Assembly: GCA_016648135.1 (NCBI GenBank)
Contig: JADDOH010023133.1
Location: 39,173-103,172 of the forward strand
Direction of reading: 5' to 3'
Length of the DNA stretch: 64,000 nucleotides
Origin: Agrypnia vestita
Taxonomy: Eukaryota; Arthropoda; Insecta; Trichoptera; Phryganeidae
Shown: piece after piece, positions 10,281 to 21,694 of the stretch
Position numbering within the stretch: position 1 is the first letter of the stretch
Layout: the number at the start of each line of letters is the position of its first letter
The notes under the pieces: generated by a model
What the model was told of the DNA's origin: nothing
The model's input: the letters and a program-made list of their open reading frames with translations, nothing else
The model's database searches: none
Made by a program: the position numbers and the translations under genes

Positions 10281-10433
10281 TGCACAACCCGAAACCTTCG
10301 GTATTAATATTTTGGATTAATTTCGGTGTAAATGGAACGAAACCCTTTTGTTTCACAATCTAATCTGTCGTTGTTCGTCAATTTTGGGTTATTATTTGGA
10401 TTATGTTCAAAGATTCCTGTTCAAATATTCCGC

Positions 10434-10506
10434 TGTAGCGTAAATGGATAAAGCGCCTGCCCCGGGTAGGATGAGATCCGTGGTTCGAATCCCGGTAGCG
10501 GCCAAA
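10434..10506 (+). tRNA. tRNA-like sequence, possible degenerate tRNA-Arg(CCG) or SINE head
   Basis: TAGCGTAAATGGATAAAGCG forms an A-box-like D arm, and GGTTCGAATCCCGG forms a clear B box and T arm. The ends CCGCT/AGCGG can pair as an acceptor stem. The anticodon arm is weak: a seven-base loop CCCCGGG would give anticodon CCG but lacks the T at position 33. A second diverged copy follows 420 bases later, which favours a SINE head or pseudogene over a working tRNA gene. Confidence 0.45.
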
Positions 10507-10849
10507 TATTTTTTCGCGGATTTGATTTTTCTGTATGCCGTTATAATTGATTAATTAATTTGGTTTTAAATTTCACAAAATTTTGTTCTGAAAAAATTGC
10601 AACTCCACAATAAGAAGGTGTCTTTGAATATAATATAAGTAGGTACGTTGTATCAAATGTGTCCAAAAATAAAAAAAAACGAATTAAACGGTTAATTCTG
10701 GCATCCCCTAGCGGCAGTTACACAAAGTAATTTGTGCCTACCGTCCAGAAAAAGTTGATTGCTCTAAAAATGGATAATATATGTTAATCAATTAATAAAT
10801 CACACTTACAAATAAGTTCGATATATTCGCGGAAATGTACAAGGCCGCT

Positions 10850-10920
10850 ACGGCGTAATTGGATAACGCGCCAGCCCCGGATAGGAAGAGATCCGTGGTT
10901 CAAATCCCGGTAGCAGTCAA
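10850..10920 (+). tRNA. tRNA-like sequence, second copy
   Basis: GGCCGCTACGGCGTAATTGG...GATCCGTGGTTCAAATCCCGG resembles the copy at 10434 throughout, and both are followed by AAATATT. The T loop is changed (GTTCAAATC) and the 3' acceptor strand is mismatched. Confidence 0.4.
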
Positions 10921-11353
10921 ATATTCAGATGGATTATAAATGTAGCGCACTTTTCGTAAATGTAAAATTAATGAGCAATTTTTTTGATCCGGGAGATTGC
11001 GATTTTTGCCCGTCATTGGATTTACATAAATAATCATCAAATGCTTTTACTGACTGCTACCTAAAACTGAGGGTTATTAACGACTTACAGCTAATCTGTA
11101 CGTCAATGATATCACATGACGTAACATGACGTCATGACAATATGACGTCCATACGTAAACTAAAACATTTACAAAAAAGCAATTTTACAGGAGAACTCTT
11201 TGAAATTTGCTTTAAATACAAAATTAGTGGATTTATTCACTTTAGCATCAGTTTTTTACTCTGAACGAAGTATTTTTTATTTTATATTGCGGAGATTAGC
11301 ATCGTATTTTCTATGCATTGGTATAAAAATTCAAAAATTGGATGTCCGATGCG
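10921..11353. other. No recognised feature
   Basis: AT-rich. A cluster of TGACGT words lies at 11095-11155 (ATGACGTAACATGACGTCATGACAATATGACGTC), noted without assigning a function. Confidence 0.3.
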
Positions 11354-11381
11354 TTAACATCACATAAACGTGTGATGTTAA
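11354..11381. repeat. Short palindrome abutting a TTAA site
   Basis: TTAACATCACA, six bases, then TGTGATGTTAA: 11-bp perfect arms. The right TTAA is the flank of the next element. Confidence 0.6.
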
Positions 11382-12292
11382 GGGGGGGGGGTAAGGTTTT
11401 TAACTTTTTTTTTTTTGCATTTTATTTTTAATTTTTTAAATGATTGTATAACATCGTAAGAATATTGTGTCAAAATTTCAAGTCAATCGGAGCAAAATTG
11501 ACGAAATTATGAATATTTGAGCGATGCTCAGACTGATTTTCTATACCTGCTCGGGCAGCTAAGAGACGCGCTCACCTGAGGAGTACCGGACGTGCTATTG
11601 TATTGGAAGAGTTTTGCGTAGACAAGGACAAACAGATGCTGATGAAGAAAGCTTTTTGCCGTGTGAACATGGCATCGACGGTTATGTGTAAGTATAAAAT
11701 AAAAGTGTTGAGTTTTATTTTGAATTTTACAGTGTGCAAAACTTTAAATCGTTTTCCCCACATCTCACGTTTTCAAAGTCGGTGTCCATCATAACTTCAA
11801 AACTATTGCACCGATCCTTTTGAAATTTTGAATACTATTTCTGTACATAATTTACGAGGTAACGCTGTCGAGTTTTTTTCAAATTTATTATTAATTTTTA
11901 TTTTTTAATAACAAATTAGTCGATATTTTTCGCAAAAAATCGCGTTTTTTCCTTCAAAGTGTTCCAAAAAATTGAAAAATTGAAATTTCAAAAAACCCTC
12001 CCAGCGTTACCTGGGAAAATCTATTATTTAACGAATGAACTTTGATTTTTTGATTTCAGATGATTTAGCACCAAGTTATGATGGACACCGCAATTCTACT
12101 TTTTTCCGAGACACTTCCGAATAATTGCTGCCATTACCAGATTTCTTAATATTTCGTCTCGAAAATTTTACACAATATTCTTCAAATACCATACTTTAAT
12201 GTACTATCGGTTTTAATAAAGAGATTTTAACTGTGTCGTCACAAAAAATTCACAAACATGCCTTTTTTTGTATGTATTAACCTTACCCCCCC
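11382..12292. mobile_element. TTAA-flanked piggyBac-like non-autonomous element
   Basis: Begins GGGGGGGGGGTAAGGTT and ends AACCTTACCCCCCC, with TTAA on each side (11378-11381, 12293-12296). Precise TTAA flanks are the mark of piggyBac-type insertion. The interior has no transposase. A short open stretch at about 11603-11690 is followed by GTAAGT and, at about 11740, TTTTACAG, which look like splice sites and could be a captured or chance exon. Confidence 0.65.
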
Positions 12293-12336
12293 TTAATGCA
12301 TCAAACTATATTATATCATATGCATAATGTAACAAA

Positions 12337-12742
12337 ACGTAACGCAAAACATATAACATAACACTAAACTTACAGTAATTTAATATATTTCTAAAATGTC
12401 AGATGTTTTGAGCTTTGATAAAACACTTCATGCTTTAAAGATTAAATTAAAAAAAAAAAAATTGTCTGTCAATTTAGATTATCGAAATTCGTAGTGAAGT
12501 ACCTATTATGTACACCGACGGAGTAATTCAAATTTAGAAAATATTCCGCGACGTTATCGGGCCGCCGTTGCTAGTAATCAAACTTTTGTAATGATTCCAA
12601 TTTGAACAAATGTTGATCGTCGCCACGAATCTACTTGCAATGTTTCAGCTCGATTGGATCACGGGAAAAGGGTCAAAAATCGATTCAAAGTTTTTTCGAC
12701 GGCAAGCCGGCAAGCAAGCAGACGCCACGAGTTAAAAGAAAT
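12337..12742. repeat. Dispersed repeat D, copy 1
   Basis: Closely matches 21695-22146 from CATAACACTAAACTTACAG to CAGACGCCACGAGTTAA, including CAGCTCGATTGGATCACGGG. Function and class are unknown. Open frame 12635-13051 starts in it and has no recognisable product. Confidence 0.65.
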
Positions 12743-13094
12743 GAAGCAAAGAAGCATAAATATTCGCTATTTCCACCAATCAAACAACGGGTTTTCGTAA
12801 ATATCTACGTTTCTTATTACCAAGGATTACCGGCGCTGAGCGTCCAAAAATCATTGAATTCGTATACAGGCAGACCAGATTCACAGTTGACCAGCGCGAG
12901 AGTCATCCTTCAGGAGGGAGCCGCGACCTCTCTCGAGGAAGGTCAGGCGTCTGGCTGCAGCTTCCGCGTCACGCCCCCACGTGACTACAGGGGTCGGGCC
13001 GGGGTCAGCCGCCCGCTATCGGCTATCACCAGCGATGTGCAACTTCCATAACCACGCGCTTATCTGCATTTGAGGTAAACCGGGGGAGTACGAC
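12743..13094. other. No recognised feature
   Basis: Moderately GC-rich unique sequence. No family was recognised. Confidence 0.3.
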
Positions 13095-13123
13095 GAGTAC
13101 TCGCGGAAGGAAAATGGAAAATA

Positions 13124-13126
13124 AAT

Positions 13127-13174
<48 letters not shown>

Positions 13175-13182
13175 TTATATAC
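13124..13182. repeat. (TA)n microsatellite at a Helitron 5' end
   Basis: Alternating TA with some TTTA. A TA tract also precedes the second Helitron at 25700-25740. Confidence 0.75.
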
Positions 13183-13194
13183 TGTATATTTGCT

Positions 13195-13702
13195 CCGCTT
13201 TTATATTTATATAAAAAGAAACCCGTGTTTCCCTATCCGCCAAGTTTTCTCCACAACCAGCCACAACCATCCACCTTTGGTGGTGGATAGCCCTTGGTAT
13301 CACATCGAAAATATGCGAGTTTGGTGGGGGTGGCTGCGCGTGGGTGGGAGTGGGTGACGAAAATGCGCTTTCTAGCACATTGTTTTGTTATGGGAAGGCC
13401 GCAAATGATTCAGATTGTTTCAAAATAGGCACGCCGACTGTGTCAGTGAATCTAGAAGGTTCCGGAAAAACCTGTTCTAGAAAGTTCTGGAAGGAGAACG
13501 TTCTAGAAAATTCCCTAAAGTTCTATAAGGTTCTCTAAACGGAGTGGCGGAATGTGTCAGTGTGTCAGAAGTTGCCTGTACATTCGACAAATTTCTCGAA
13601 AGTTCTGGAAGGAGAATGTGTTCTAGAAGGTCCGCGAAAGTTCTTAGATGATTCAGTGTACTAAAAATTTACGCGTGCGAAGCCGCGCGGGCACAGCTAG
13701 TT
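13195..13702 (+). mobile_element. Non-autonomous Helitron, copy 1, with a short HSE-like tract
   Basis: The 5' part (AAAAAGAAACCCGTGTTTCC, CTATCCGCCAAGTTTTCT, AGTTTGGTGGGGGTGGCTG, TTGTTATGGGAAGGCCGC) is shared with 25750-25970 and, inverted, with 34240-34357. The 3' end has a GTGC...GCAC hairpin followed by AGCTAGT (13696-13702) and a T, fitting Helitron ends (CTRRT, insertion before T). Between them, 13445-13660 is rich in TTCnnGAA words, the same repeat that forms the long array in copy 2. No helicase or Rep domain is present, so mobility would depend on another element. Confidence 0.7.
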
Positions 13703-14707
13703 ATATAATAATGTGTGCAAAACAGAGGTGGAGATGCTGAACATGAAATTTAGACTTTAAGATGTTTTGTTGGAACTCGAAAGTTTAGCAAATTTTAGTA
13801 TCTTGCACTCACCTGTCGTTTTATTTAGCTTTTTTTGCCTCCCCTGTAGTCTACGAAACTAAGTTTTTTCTACAAATTTTTAATAATACCCTAGATTGTT
13901 ACACCTCGTTGGATAGCTGATGAAACGTAGATATTTTTAGGCACATCTGCAAAACAGGCGCCATAAATTTTTTTTTAGATATCCTTTAATGAAAAATAAA
14001 TTTTCTAAATTTTTTATTAGTTTTTTAAGATTTACTCGTCTACAACAACTTATTTATTCATTTTATGTACAATATTGATTATTGAGGTTATAAAGCATCT
14101 TATTTTACATGTAATAATAAGTAATAATAAGACTTACACATTTCAAAATATCTAAGCTTAATTGAATTGAATATTATTATTTGATTACAGTTAATATTAA
14201 TATTATTATAATAAAATATCTCGAAAACGGTTAGATTTAGGATAGGGTATTTCATAGTCAAATCAGTCGGAAACAATGTAAACCACACGCCCTTAACGGG
14301 AGTAGGTCGACTTAACCTGTAACCCTGTATGTCTTTGCTTAAAATTCTCCATTATTTTTCTCTTTACTATACTCGTTTTTAAATAATAATTGCGCACTGT
14401 TATATATTATGCTTTTTGCTTATGCTTATTAGGTACATAATATGTACGAGATACTAACTATTTAATATATTTTAAATATAATGTATGTACCTATCTATTA
14501 AATAAATAAAAAATATAAATAATGTGTATTTCCACCTAATCCGTGCATTTTTCGAGGTTCTGATACTCTCGAAACTCGATTAGTAAAATATAAAATTATA
14601 ATTTAATGATCATTATGAACAATCTTTACAACTCTAACTCCAAATCCATCAATAATACAAATGGAAAAAGTTAATTGATTTACCAAATAATATATCAATT
14701 TAATGTC
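13703..14707. other. AT-rich DNA without recognised feature
   Basis: Many A/T runs and short frames. No repeat family was recognised. Confidence 0.35.
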
Positions 14708-14711
14708 TTAA

Positions 14712-15204
14712 CCCTTATAGCGCCGAAAAGCGCCATGGCGCTCGTAGGTGGGTGTACGAAAAATGCCAGCGTCGCCGTAGCGCTCGTTTCGACAGTTGGC
14801 GTGCATCGGTGCGTTCTAACTTTTTTCAATCACACTTTTTTCTAAAAACACTGTTATTATTATTTATTTCTATAATCCTAAATTTGATTTCAAAATGTCG
14901 AACACGAGGGAAAGTTGCGATATGGATGTTGAAATGACAGAACAATTCGAAAACTGCGATAGCGGGAGTGATATATATATATATTTTTCTCTGTAATTTT
15001 CTTGTCAATAAATATGTAGTATTCAAATTCTGTGTTTTTATTATCATAGTTTGAAATCTTCTGAAGAGAATGTTGAAAAAATTATGAAAATTAGTGTTTT
15101 GTAATGGTAAGTGTTTTTGGTGTATATATAAATTATCTATGAAAATGCACTTTTTACTGGCATTTTTAGCATATTTTGACAAAATATTTATGGCACTAAA
15201 AGGG
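14712..15204 (+). mobile_element. TTAA-flanked piggyBac-like MITE with remnant transposase start
   Basis: The left tip CCCTTATAGCGCC and the right tip (reverse complement CCCTTTTAGTGCC) are flanked by TTAA (14708-14711, 15205-15208), the standard pattern of piggyBac relatives. At 14894 an ATG opens MSNTRESCDMDVEMTEQFEN and further acidic residues before a TATATA tract and a stop near 14995. That acidic start resembles piggyBac transposase N-termini. If so, the element is a deletion derivative that kept its first codons. The rest of the transposase is missing. Confidence 0.75.
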
Positions 15205-15349
15205 TTAAAAAAAGGGAAGATGCCTATTACCCCAATGCGCGGAAAATGTGGTGTTTATGGTTTCACGAAATATTCCCTGTTTTAATTTTACGTTTAATTA
15301 CGACCCTGTTTTAATTTTATTAATTGTGCTAAGATCAGCTTTACATTCA

Positions 15350-15600
15350 TTTACATGCTGTTTCATTTTAGATCGGGTGCTAATGCAATGGTTGTAACAA
15401 GGAAAATTTGTGATGTGTATGGAGACGTATTGAAAGTAAATAAGTGCCAACGTTGGTTTAGAACATTTTCCGATGGTGATTTTGATTTGTCTGATGGCGA
15501 TCGAAGTGGGCGCCCGGTAGGGTTTGATGATGACGCTTTAAAAACACCTAGAAGCATATTTTTCTTAAAAGTCTACCAACAAGATGGCGAAAGGTCCTAG
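15350..15600 (+). pseudogene. mariner transposase N-terminal helix-turn-helix, remnant
   Basis: The frame at 15355-15600 contains KICDVYGDVLKVNKCQRWF, then RTFSDGDFDLSD and RSGRPVGFDDDALK. This is the helix-turn-helix (HTH_48/SETMAR type) of mariner transposases, with the WF, GDFDL and RSGRP landmarks. It comes from a different mariner subfamily than the copies at 22 and 34 kb. After about 70 residues the similarity stops. No DDE catalytic domain and no inverted ends were found, so this is an old fragment. Confidence 0.8.
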
Positions 15601-16600
15601 ATAACGACGGAGATTAAATCGATTAAAAATAAAATTAAATGTAGTTAAATTTTTTTTTTGTTGTCACTTAAATAATTGATTACTTATGGGTATACCTAAT
15701 ATGTTGTTAAATTTTAACACATCTACACAATTTACTAGAAAAATGTCCCACCCGTGTCGACGGAATTCGCTGGACAGGCGAGCCGCTGGAAGAAAGGTAC
15801 TCCATCACGCCCCAGCTGGCAAAGCCTTGAACGTCGAGATACAGATCTACCCGCGGACTATTATAAAACAATAATCAAATGCCCATTGGCGCGACGACCT
15901 GAATCCAACTCCTAGACCAGTACGAGCGGCGCACACTGTAATATATTCGCAATCTAGCGGAACTTTATTCAAAAATTAAAAATCAAGCAAATAAAAATTA
16001 GTAAAATATACACAGTAGCTAATTACCTAGACTATATGTTTTGATAATTATTTGCTAAATAACAGCACCGGTTTTCATATGACAACCTGGCAAAGTGACA
16101 CTTGCATAGACCGTCTTTCTGACAGCAACTTCGTTCGTTAATTTGAGTCATTGTGATCAAGAAAAAAGTGAATTTATTTCGAAGTACAGTTACTAATACA
16201 CATATATATTTTATCTTCACGTCTATGGCTACTTTACAAAGTAAACTGTATTACAATATATATATTTTATTGCTAGATACAAAGCCATTTACTTGTACAT
16301 GTCGAAATTGTAATATTTTTGAAGAAGTGTGACTTTGCTTTGATTTTACAAAAAATATCCATGGGTACCCAGAAAATAATTTTATTTACTGCTTTGGTTC
16401 ATATTCTGAAAGATTTCATTAAATTTGGCGGCACGTGTTTTCGACACTCATACAATATTTTTTAAGTTTCTTTAGGAGTACCTACAATAATGAAAAGATA
16501 AATATTTTAAGTATGGCTTTTAAGTGGCAAAAAAGGATCCAAACAGGTGCATTTAGATTTTTATAATACAAAAACACAACCAGGCTGATTCGAAAAGCGC
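15601..16600. other. No recognised feature
   Basis: AT-rich DNA with a more GC-rich island at 15750-15940. Nothing supported. Confidence 0.35.
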
Positions 16601-16619
16601 GCCTTGAGAACTAAAAATT

Positions 16620-17090
16620 TAAGTTACCAGTCTTAGCGCAAAAATAGATGCGAAGTTGGAGAAAAGCTGTAGAAAATTTTTGAAATTTATGGCTGAACAT
16701 GATGGGTGGTTTGAAGATATAGTATCATTGCTTTCTAAGTTTCTCGACCTGCAACCATCCTCAAGTTCAGCAGGTTTAAGAGATTGTACAAGATCAGGTA
16801 GGCCTTGGAAGTCATTCGAAAATGTATTTCAAAAATCCAAAAGAGAAAAAACATAGATCTAGTTTCTACAAAAACTCAAGAAGAATTAACGGTCGCCATT
16901 GAAGTTAGTCTGAGATCATCCGGGAAAAGGGATGCAGCCAATCTAATGAAAGAGGTAGCTGCTGAGTCTCGATACTGAGCTACTCGAATAAAAAAAGCGA
17001 GACAAATTTTTGGAGTACCAGAGCCAAACTCTCTCTAGAAGCCGCCTTGACACTAATGGTCAATGCCAAATTGAGTACCCACCAGTATAA
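16620..17090 (+). pseudogene. Decayed reading frame of unknown transposon
   Basis: Pieces in different plus frames read like one degraded protein: FLDLQPSSSSAGLRDCTRSG with RPWKSFENVFQKSKR (16730-16850), then QEELTVAIEVSLRSSGKRDA (16880-16940), then TRIKKARQIFGVPEP (about 16981-17030). The style (SGRP followed by SF...SKR) is like uncharacterised arthropod transposon proteins, but I cannot name a family. A stop codon and frame changes interrupt it. Confidence 0.35.
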
Positions 17091-17195
17091 CACACTGAGA
17101 CAACAGTCGAGGGGTAAAAATTTAAATATTTATCCTGCTTACCATCTTGTCAAGAAAGCGAAAACAGAGTTCCACCCTTCGCAAGATTCGATTAA

Positions 17196-17478
17196 TCACA
17201 AAAATTGAAAAAAGTTCTTTTTTACAAGGATTTTATCATTTTATTGAAGTTGTATTGAAGCAAATGAGTTTTTCATAATCTATATAAGTTACTGTAATGA
17301 TAGTTAAACTTTTTGCAAAAAATGTGTCAGAAATATTGAAAAAAAAATGCAAACTTTGATATTGCATATCTCCATAACTATTGATATTTAGGTCATGGTT
17401 GCTTGAACATTTTAAACCAGTAACCAATTCTTAACAAAGCACTTCCAGGGTTTGCGTTAATTACGTGACATGTTGTAT
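17196..17478. mobile_element. P1 MITE, right half
   Basis: Follows P1 from TTTTATCATTTTATTGAAGT through CATAATCTATATAAGTTACT and CATATCTCCATAACTATT to a decayed tip near 17478. The left half is absent, so it is a half copy. Confidence 0.65.
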
Positions 17479-17479
17479 A

Positions 17480-17984
17480 TAAAACAAGTTCAATTTGTGC
17501 AAATATAAGTCGAATGAACCGACTTTTGTTTTTTTTCTTGGTTGAAACGTTATGAATTTGAATAGATTTTAGTTATGTGTACATATATAAAGAATATATT
17601 TATGAACATTCAGGAAAAGTTTCATAAAAATCTATTCAGTACATCCGGAGATAGAATTTAAATTAGTATACATTGTATTAAGTTCCGCTAGATTTGGAAT
17701 ATATCACAGTGTGCGGCGCGAGCAAATTGGCGGTTTGGCAAAAAGAAAAATAAAATATGGTTATTTTCTCACCATTTTCAGGGAAGTCAAAATTCCAATT
17801 TAAAAAATAATATTTCAATACCTACGGGCAATTTTTCATTCGACCACGCAATATGAATCAGAAAATTAAACCGGAAAATTTTTGAACACTTCATCGACCG
17901 GGATTTCCGGTCGCGCTTGGAAATTATTAATATTTTTAAAAATTAAATGGAGACGCGTACACGGAGTACTTGTCGCATTAATAC
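17480..17984. other. No recognised feature
   Basis: AT-rich spacer. Nothing supported. Confidence 0.35.
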
Positions 17985-17989
17985 TCTTA

Positions 17990-18125
17990 CAATCTTCAAA
18001 GTAAAATGAAAATATGCCTGGGCTATGAAAATAGGACTAACTTGCTGGTGTCCCGGAGTGGGGCTCGAATCACGGATCACCAGATCACTAGGCGAGCGTC
18101 ATGACCACTGCATCATAAGCTATTA
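17990..18125 (-). repeat. tRNA-derived SINE S2, copy 1
   Basis: On the minus strand GTGGTCATGACGCTCGCCTA and GTGATTCGAGCCCC make tRNA-like A and B boxes. They are followed by TTAGTCCTATTTTCATAG, which is shared with the copy at 31070-31200. The arrangement of tRNA-like head plus shared body suggests a SINE. Confidence 0.55.
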
Positions 18126-18253
18126 TTAATTTTATCGATGATAAATTAAAAAATATGAAGATTTTAATTATTATCAATTCTTTAATTTTTAATTTTTAAT
18201 GAGACACTAACACAATAATGAGTACACAATACATACAAAATAAAACATTGTTT

Positions 18254-18880
18254 AGGTAGTGATGATACATGCTTATTATTGAGCATGCTCTAACAACTGT
18301 ACACACTTGCTCGTTATTGATATGCTTATTTTAAGCACGCTCAAATCTAACAATCAAACACACATTCTTATTACTGGCATGTTCTTGTTATAGAACAGAG
18401 ACGCTCTTGTTCAAAATGGGAACTATAATTTTTATTGTAAGATCTGATTCATTCTTTCTTCATTCATTCATTCATGTCTTTTAATAATGCTTCGTAAACA
18501 TTATTTCTTGCTATATTATTTTTACATAGCGGTGACCGAGTATTCCACAGACATTCGTGATTCCTATAATAAGTCACGAAAAGTAATGTTTTGTCATCTC
18601 CCCAACGCGCCATATTTGTTTCATCTGTCGCGGACTGAGAAGATCGCATCGATAATCGATACTAGCTGCAAATGACATGAGCATGCTCATAAGCATGTTC
18701 ACACATGCTCAGAAGAGACCCCTTCCATCCGCAAATCAAATGCTCATAAATCAACTGGCGGTTAATTTTTGAGCGTGCTAGTAATGAGCTTGATCCTTAC
18801 TAGCAATGTGCGTACACACATGTATCAATGGCTCGAGAAGCTCAATACTGCGCATGCTCACGTGCCACTTACAAGTTTCT
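18254..18880. mobile_element. Element E1 (GCATGC-rich inverted-repeat element), degraded
   Basis: A diverged copy of E3 (44713-45437) and E2 (30642-33285). It shares GACGCTCTTGTTCAAAATGG, TTGCTATATTATTTTTACATAGCGGTGACCGAG, CGCGCCATATTTGTTTCATC and blocks of GAGCATGCTC. The subterminal regions consist of repeated CATGCTTATTA/GAGCATGCT words in both orientations. The left end has a small deletion and the right tip is missing. Confidence 0.65.
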
Positions 18881-19515
18881 TCTGCCTGCTCTAGCATGCT
18901 TTGCTTACATTTCATCCCCAATTTCGTATTTTTCCATAGTTTTGTATTTATGTCACCGTTGTTTTCCGATTATCATTTTTACCCTGACGTATTATAATCG
19001 ACTGTATTAATCACGTGTACGTAACAAACATTGTATTGCGCATTTTTTTGCTAAATATGAAAACAAAAAACTCCTCCGCAGTAGTCATCAAATCGCGGAT
19101 TACTATTTCGGCGTCTGTGTGTGGGAAATTAATTTTAGAATTTACGAGAAATCACCATAAATCGAACGGCGCTCTCTTCCTCGGAAAAAAATGGAGGCAC
19201 CGCCCACTTCGCACAGTTTTGGCTGTTACGCATATTTCTTCAGATTGAAATAAAAAATGCATCGGGAGAAGGCATAAAACTCGTCGAGTATCGATGACGG
19301 CCGGACCTGCAGCAGACGCGGTGGGCCCTGGGTGACTTTCACCAATTACCCGGTTGGAGGTCGGCAACAATCGTTTGTCAGAGTGTTGCTGACATTACCC
19401 CGACACGACATTGTCAAGCTGTACAATTTGGATCATTATATCCGTCAAATTCTTTTGAGTATTTCACAATCCATTACGCGTCATGTTATGTCAGCTTACA
19501 CATGTAAAAGAGAGC
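18881..19515. other. No recognised feature
   Basis: Short frames at 19015-19589 have no recognisable product. No repeat relation was noticed until about 19525. Confidence 0.35.
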
Positions 19516-19524
19516 GAATGTTTA

Positions 19525-20010
19525 AGAGGCCACAGTACACGATCAATTTTATTACGATAGATCCATTTACTCTTGAAGCATTTCCTTAAAAATATGAACG
19601 TTTCGGGGTTATATTGTTATAACCCCGAAACACTATTTTAGTTTTCATGCAATAGAGTTATCTTTGGTACACTAACCTCGTATATTTTCAAATAAAGACC
19701 ATCTATTTTATTTACAAATTGATTGTATAAAGTTTGAAAAAGACGTGGTGCTATTCAGACATTAATATTTTTCGACAAGTTGTTAAATATATTGTTTTAA
19801 AAAAGACAAAAATTAAACGTTCTGTTTCCTATATTGCAGTATCCATAAAACCATTTAAACATCGATTATTTTAATTAAATTTTACGTGCGTACTAAGAAA
19901 ATTTCACTGTCATTAATATAAAAATATTTTTAAAAAATTATACCTCATACTCAAGAATTTGAATTAATTAAATCGTATTAAATCGTATAGACCATTGACG
20001 TATTATAATA
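19525..20010 (+). repeat. Dispersed repeat Y, copy A
   Basis: Runs from AAGAGGCCACAGTAC through TTACTCTTGAAGCATTTCCT, TTTCATGCAATAGAGTTATC and GTGCTATTCAGA to ATACCTCATACTCAAGAAT. Copies B (20477-21005) and C (35645-36240, inverted) share the same order. Copy A contains a perfect 14-bp-arm palindrome (GTTTCGGGGTTATA/TATAACCCCGAAAC, 19599-19630) not present in the others. Class is unknown. Confidence 0.65.
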
Positions 20011-20334
20011 TAGACACGTTATTCCCATACTAGCCGGCTTTCATATGTAGCAAATATTGCATTGAAAGAGATAACAAATCACATAATCAAGTAATCACGT
20101 AAAAATCAGGTAATTTGAAATCACGGTGACTAAAATAACACACTCATTCTTACAATAGTGTACGATACTCTGTTCCTTTTTCCCCGGGACTTTTTTTCGG
20201 CCTTGCCTCGCATCCGATCACAAAGAAGGTCCGTTCGATAACGAATGCAAGTAAGGCAATTACTTTACTTTTGAGTTGGCAAGATTTCGCGCTTGTGACG
20301 TATCTACAGTTTATTATATCATTGAATGTATGTG

Positions 20335-21200
20335 TGTTTTTATTATTCATTTATATCAGAATGTATATTCTAGACAGCATTTTTTTAGGGCAATAACTTA
20401 GATAGAACCTTTGTTCTTATATAAAAGTAATAAACACAACATTATTTACAATAATTAAGAAAATGTAAGCATTAAGAGGCCACAGTACAAGAATTTCGTA
20501 TTTGCTCTCGATTTGCTAAATTTAACGTAAACTTATTAAATTATTTTGGAAAACGCATAGCTAAACAGGCTTTTAATCAATTTTATTATGATAGATCCAT
20601 TTACTCTTGAAGCATTTCCTTAAAAAAATATGAACAAATATATTGTCATAACATCAAAAAAATTATAACCCTGAAACACTAATTTAGTTTTCATGCAATA
20701 GAGTTATCTTTGGTACACTAATCTCGTATATATTCAAATAAAGACCTAATATTTTATTTACAAATTGTTTTATACAGTTTGAAGAAGAAGTGGTGCTATT
20801 CAGATATTCATATTTTTCGACTAGTTGTTAAATATATCGTTTTAAAAAAGACAAAAATCAAATCATTTAAACATCGATTATTTTAATTAAATTTTACATG
20901 CGTACTAAGAAAATTTCACTGCCATTGATATAAAAATATTCAAAAAATTATACCTCATACTCAAGAATTCGAATTAATTAAATCGTATAGTCAGTTAAAA
21001 GATCATTTTTCTTTCAAATCAGACTTCGGTTGGACAATCCAAAAAAAAAGTGTGTTTTTATTATTCATTTATATCAGAATGTATATTCTAGACTGCAATT
21101 TTTAGGGCAATAACTTCGATGGAACCTTTGTTCTTATATAAAAGTAATAAACTGAACATTATTTACAATTATTAAGAAAATATAAGCATTAAACGACAGG
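20335..21200 (+). repeat. Repeat blocks X-Y-X
   Basis: Block X (20335-20475: TTTTTATTATTCATTTATAT, GGGCAATAACTTAGATAGAACC, TTATATAAAAGTAATAAAC, AAGCATTAA) precedes Y copy B (20477-21005). X is repeated at 21050-21200, where it continues to GACAGGCCGCGGCC. An inverted X is at 53115-53290 and keeps the same CCGCGGCCTG boundary. The arrangement suggests one larger transposon with internal duplication, but the class is unknown. Confidence 0.6.
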
Positions 21201-21690
21201 CCGCGGCCGAACAAATCGTTTTTAGAGTTTTAGGGGAAACAAAGTTTCAATGAAAAATTAATTAAAAAATAATGAACGCCGAAATACGCATTTGCGGTGA
21301 ATGTCCAGCCTAAACACACGTTCAGAGCTTTCAGTCGGGTAGATTTTCTGAATGCACTTTTTGATCTAACAAGGTCTGTGACGTCAAACACATGGAGACT
21401 CACCGCATGCCTTCCCAGGACCGTTTTATGAGCGAAAGCTCCCATATCAGTGCTACTCTTGCGTCGCCAGGTTGACGATTTTTCTCTAAAGGCCATCTCA
21501 GTGCCAAGTCGTGTAAAGGACGACCCGGCAAGGAGAGGCCCAACACTAAACTCCATTCACTGTCCCACTCCCATCAAACACTCTTTATTAGGTAACTAGT
21601 TGTAAACTAAATGTAAAAAAGAAAAAAGTAACCCATAAAAACCAAGTTTTTATTATACTCCCTTTCTTTGTAAAATATAACAACAATTAA
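21201..21690. repeat. Diverged repeat related to 38745-38870 and 53300-53350
   Basis: AATACGCATTTGCGGTGAATG is echoed at 53316. The stretch at 21420-21480 (CCGTTTTATGAGCG, CTCCCATATCAGTG, TCGCCAGGTTG) is echoed at 38755-38820. These weak matches suggest pieces of one old family. The minus-strand frame 21230-21556 has no recognised product. Confidence 0.35.
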
Positions 21691-21694
21691 AGAC

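Noticed and set aside
11603..11794. Exon-like segment with GTAAGT and TTTTACAG
   Set aside because: Inside a TTAA-flanked non-autonomous element and only ~30 codons long. Splice-like words occur often by chance in AT-rich DNA; kept only as a remark.
12635..13051. 138-residue open frame
   Set aside because: Begins inside dispersed repeat D and runs into unrelated DNA. No recognisable domain.
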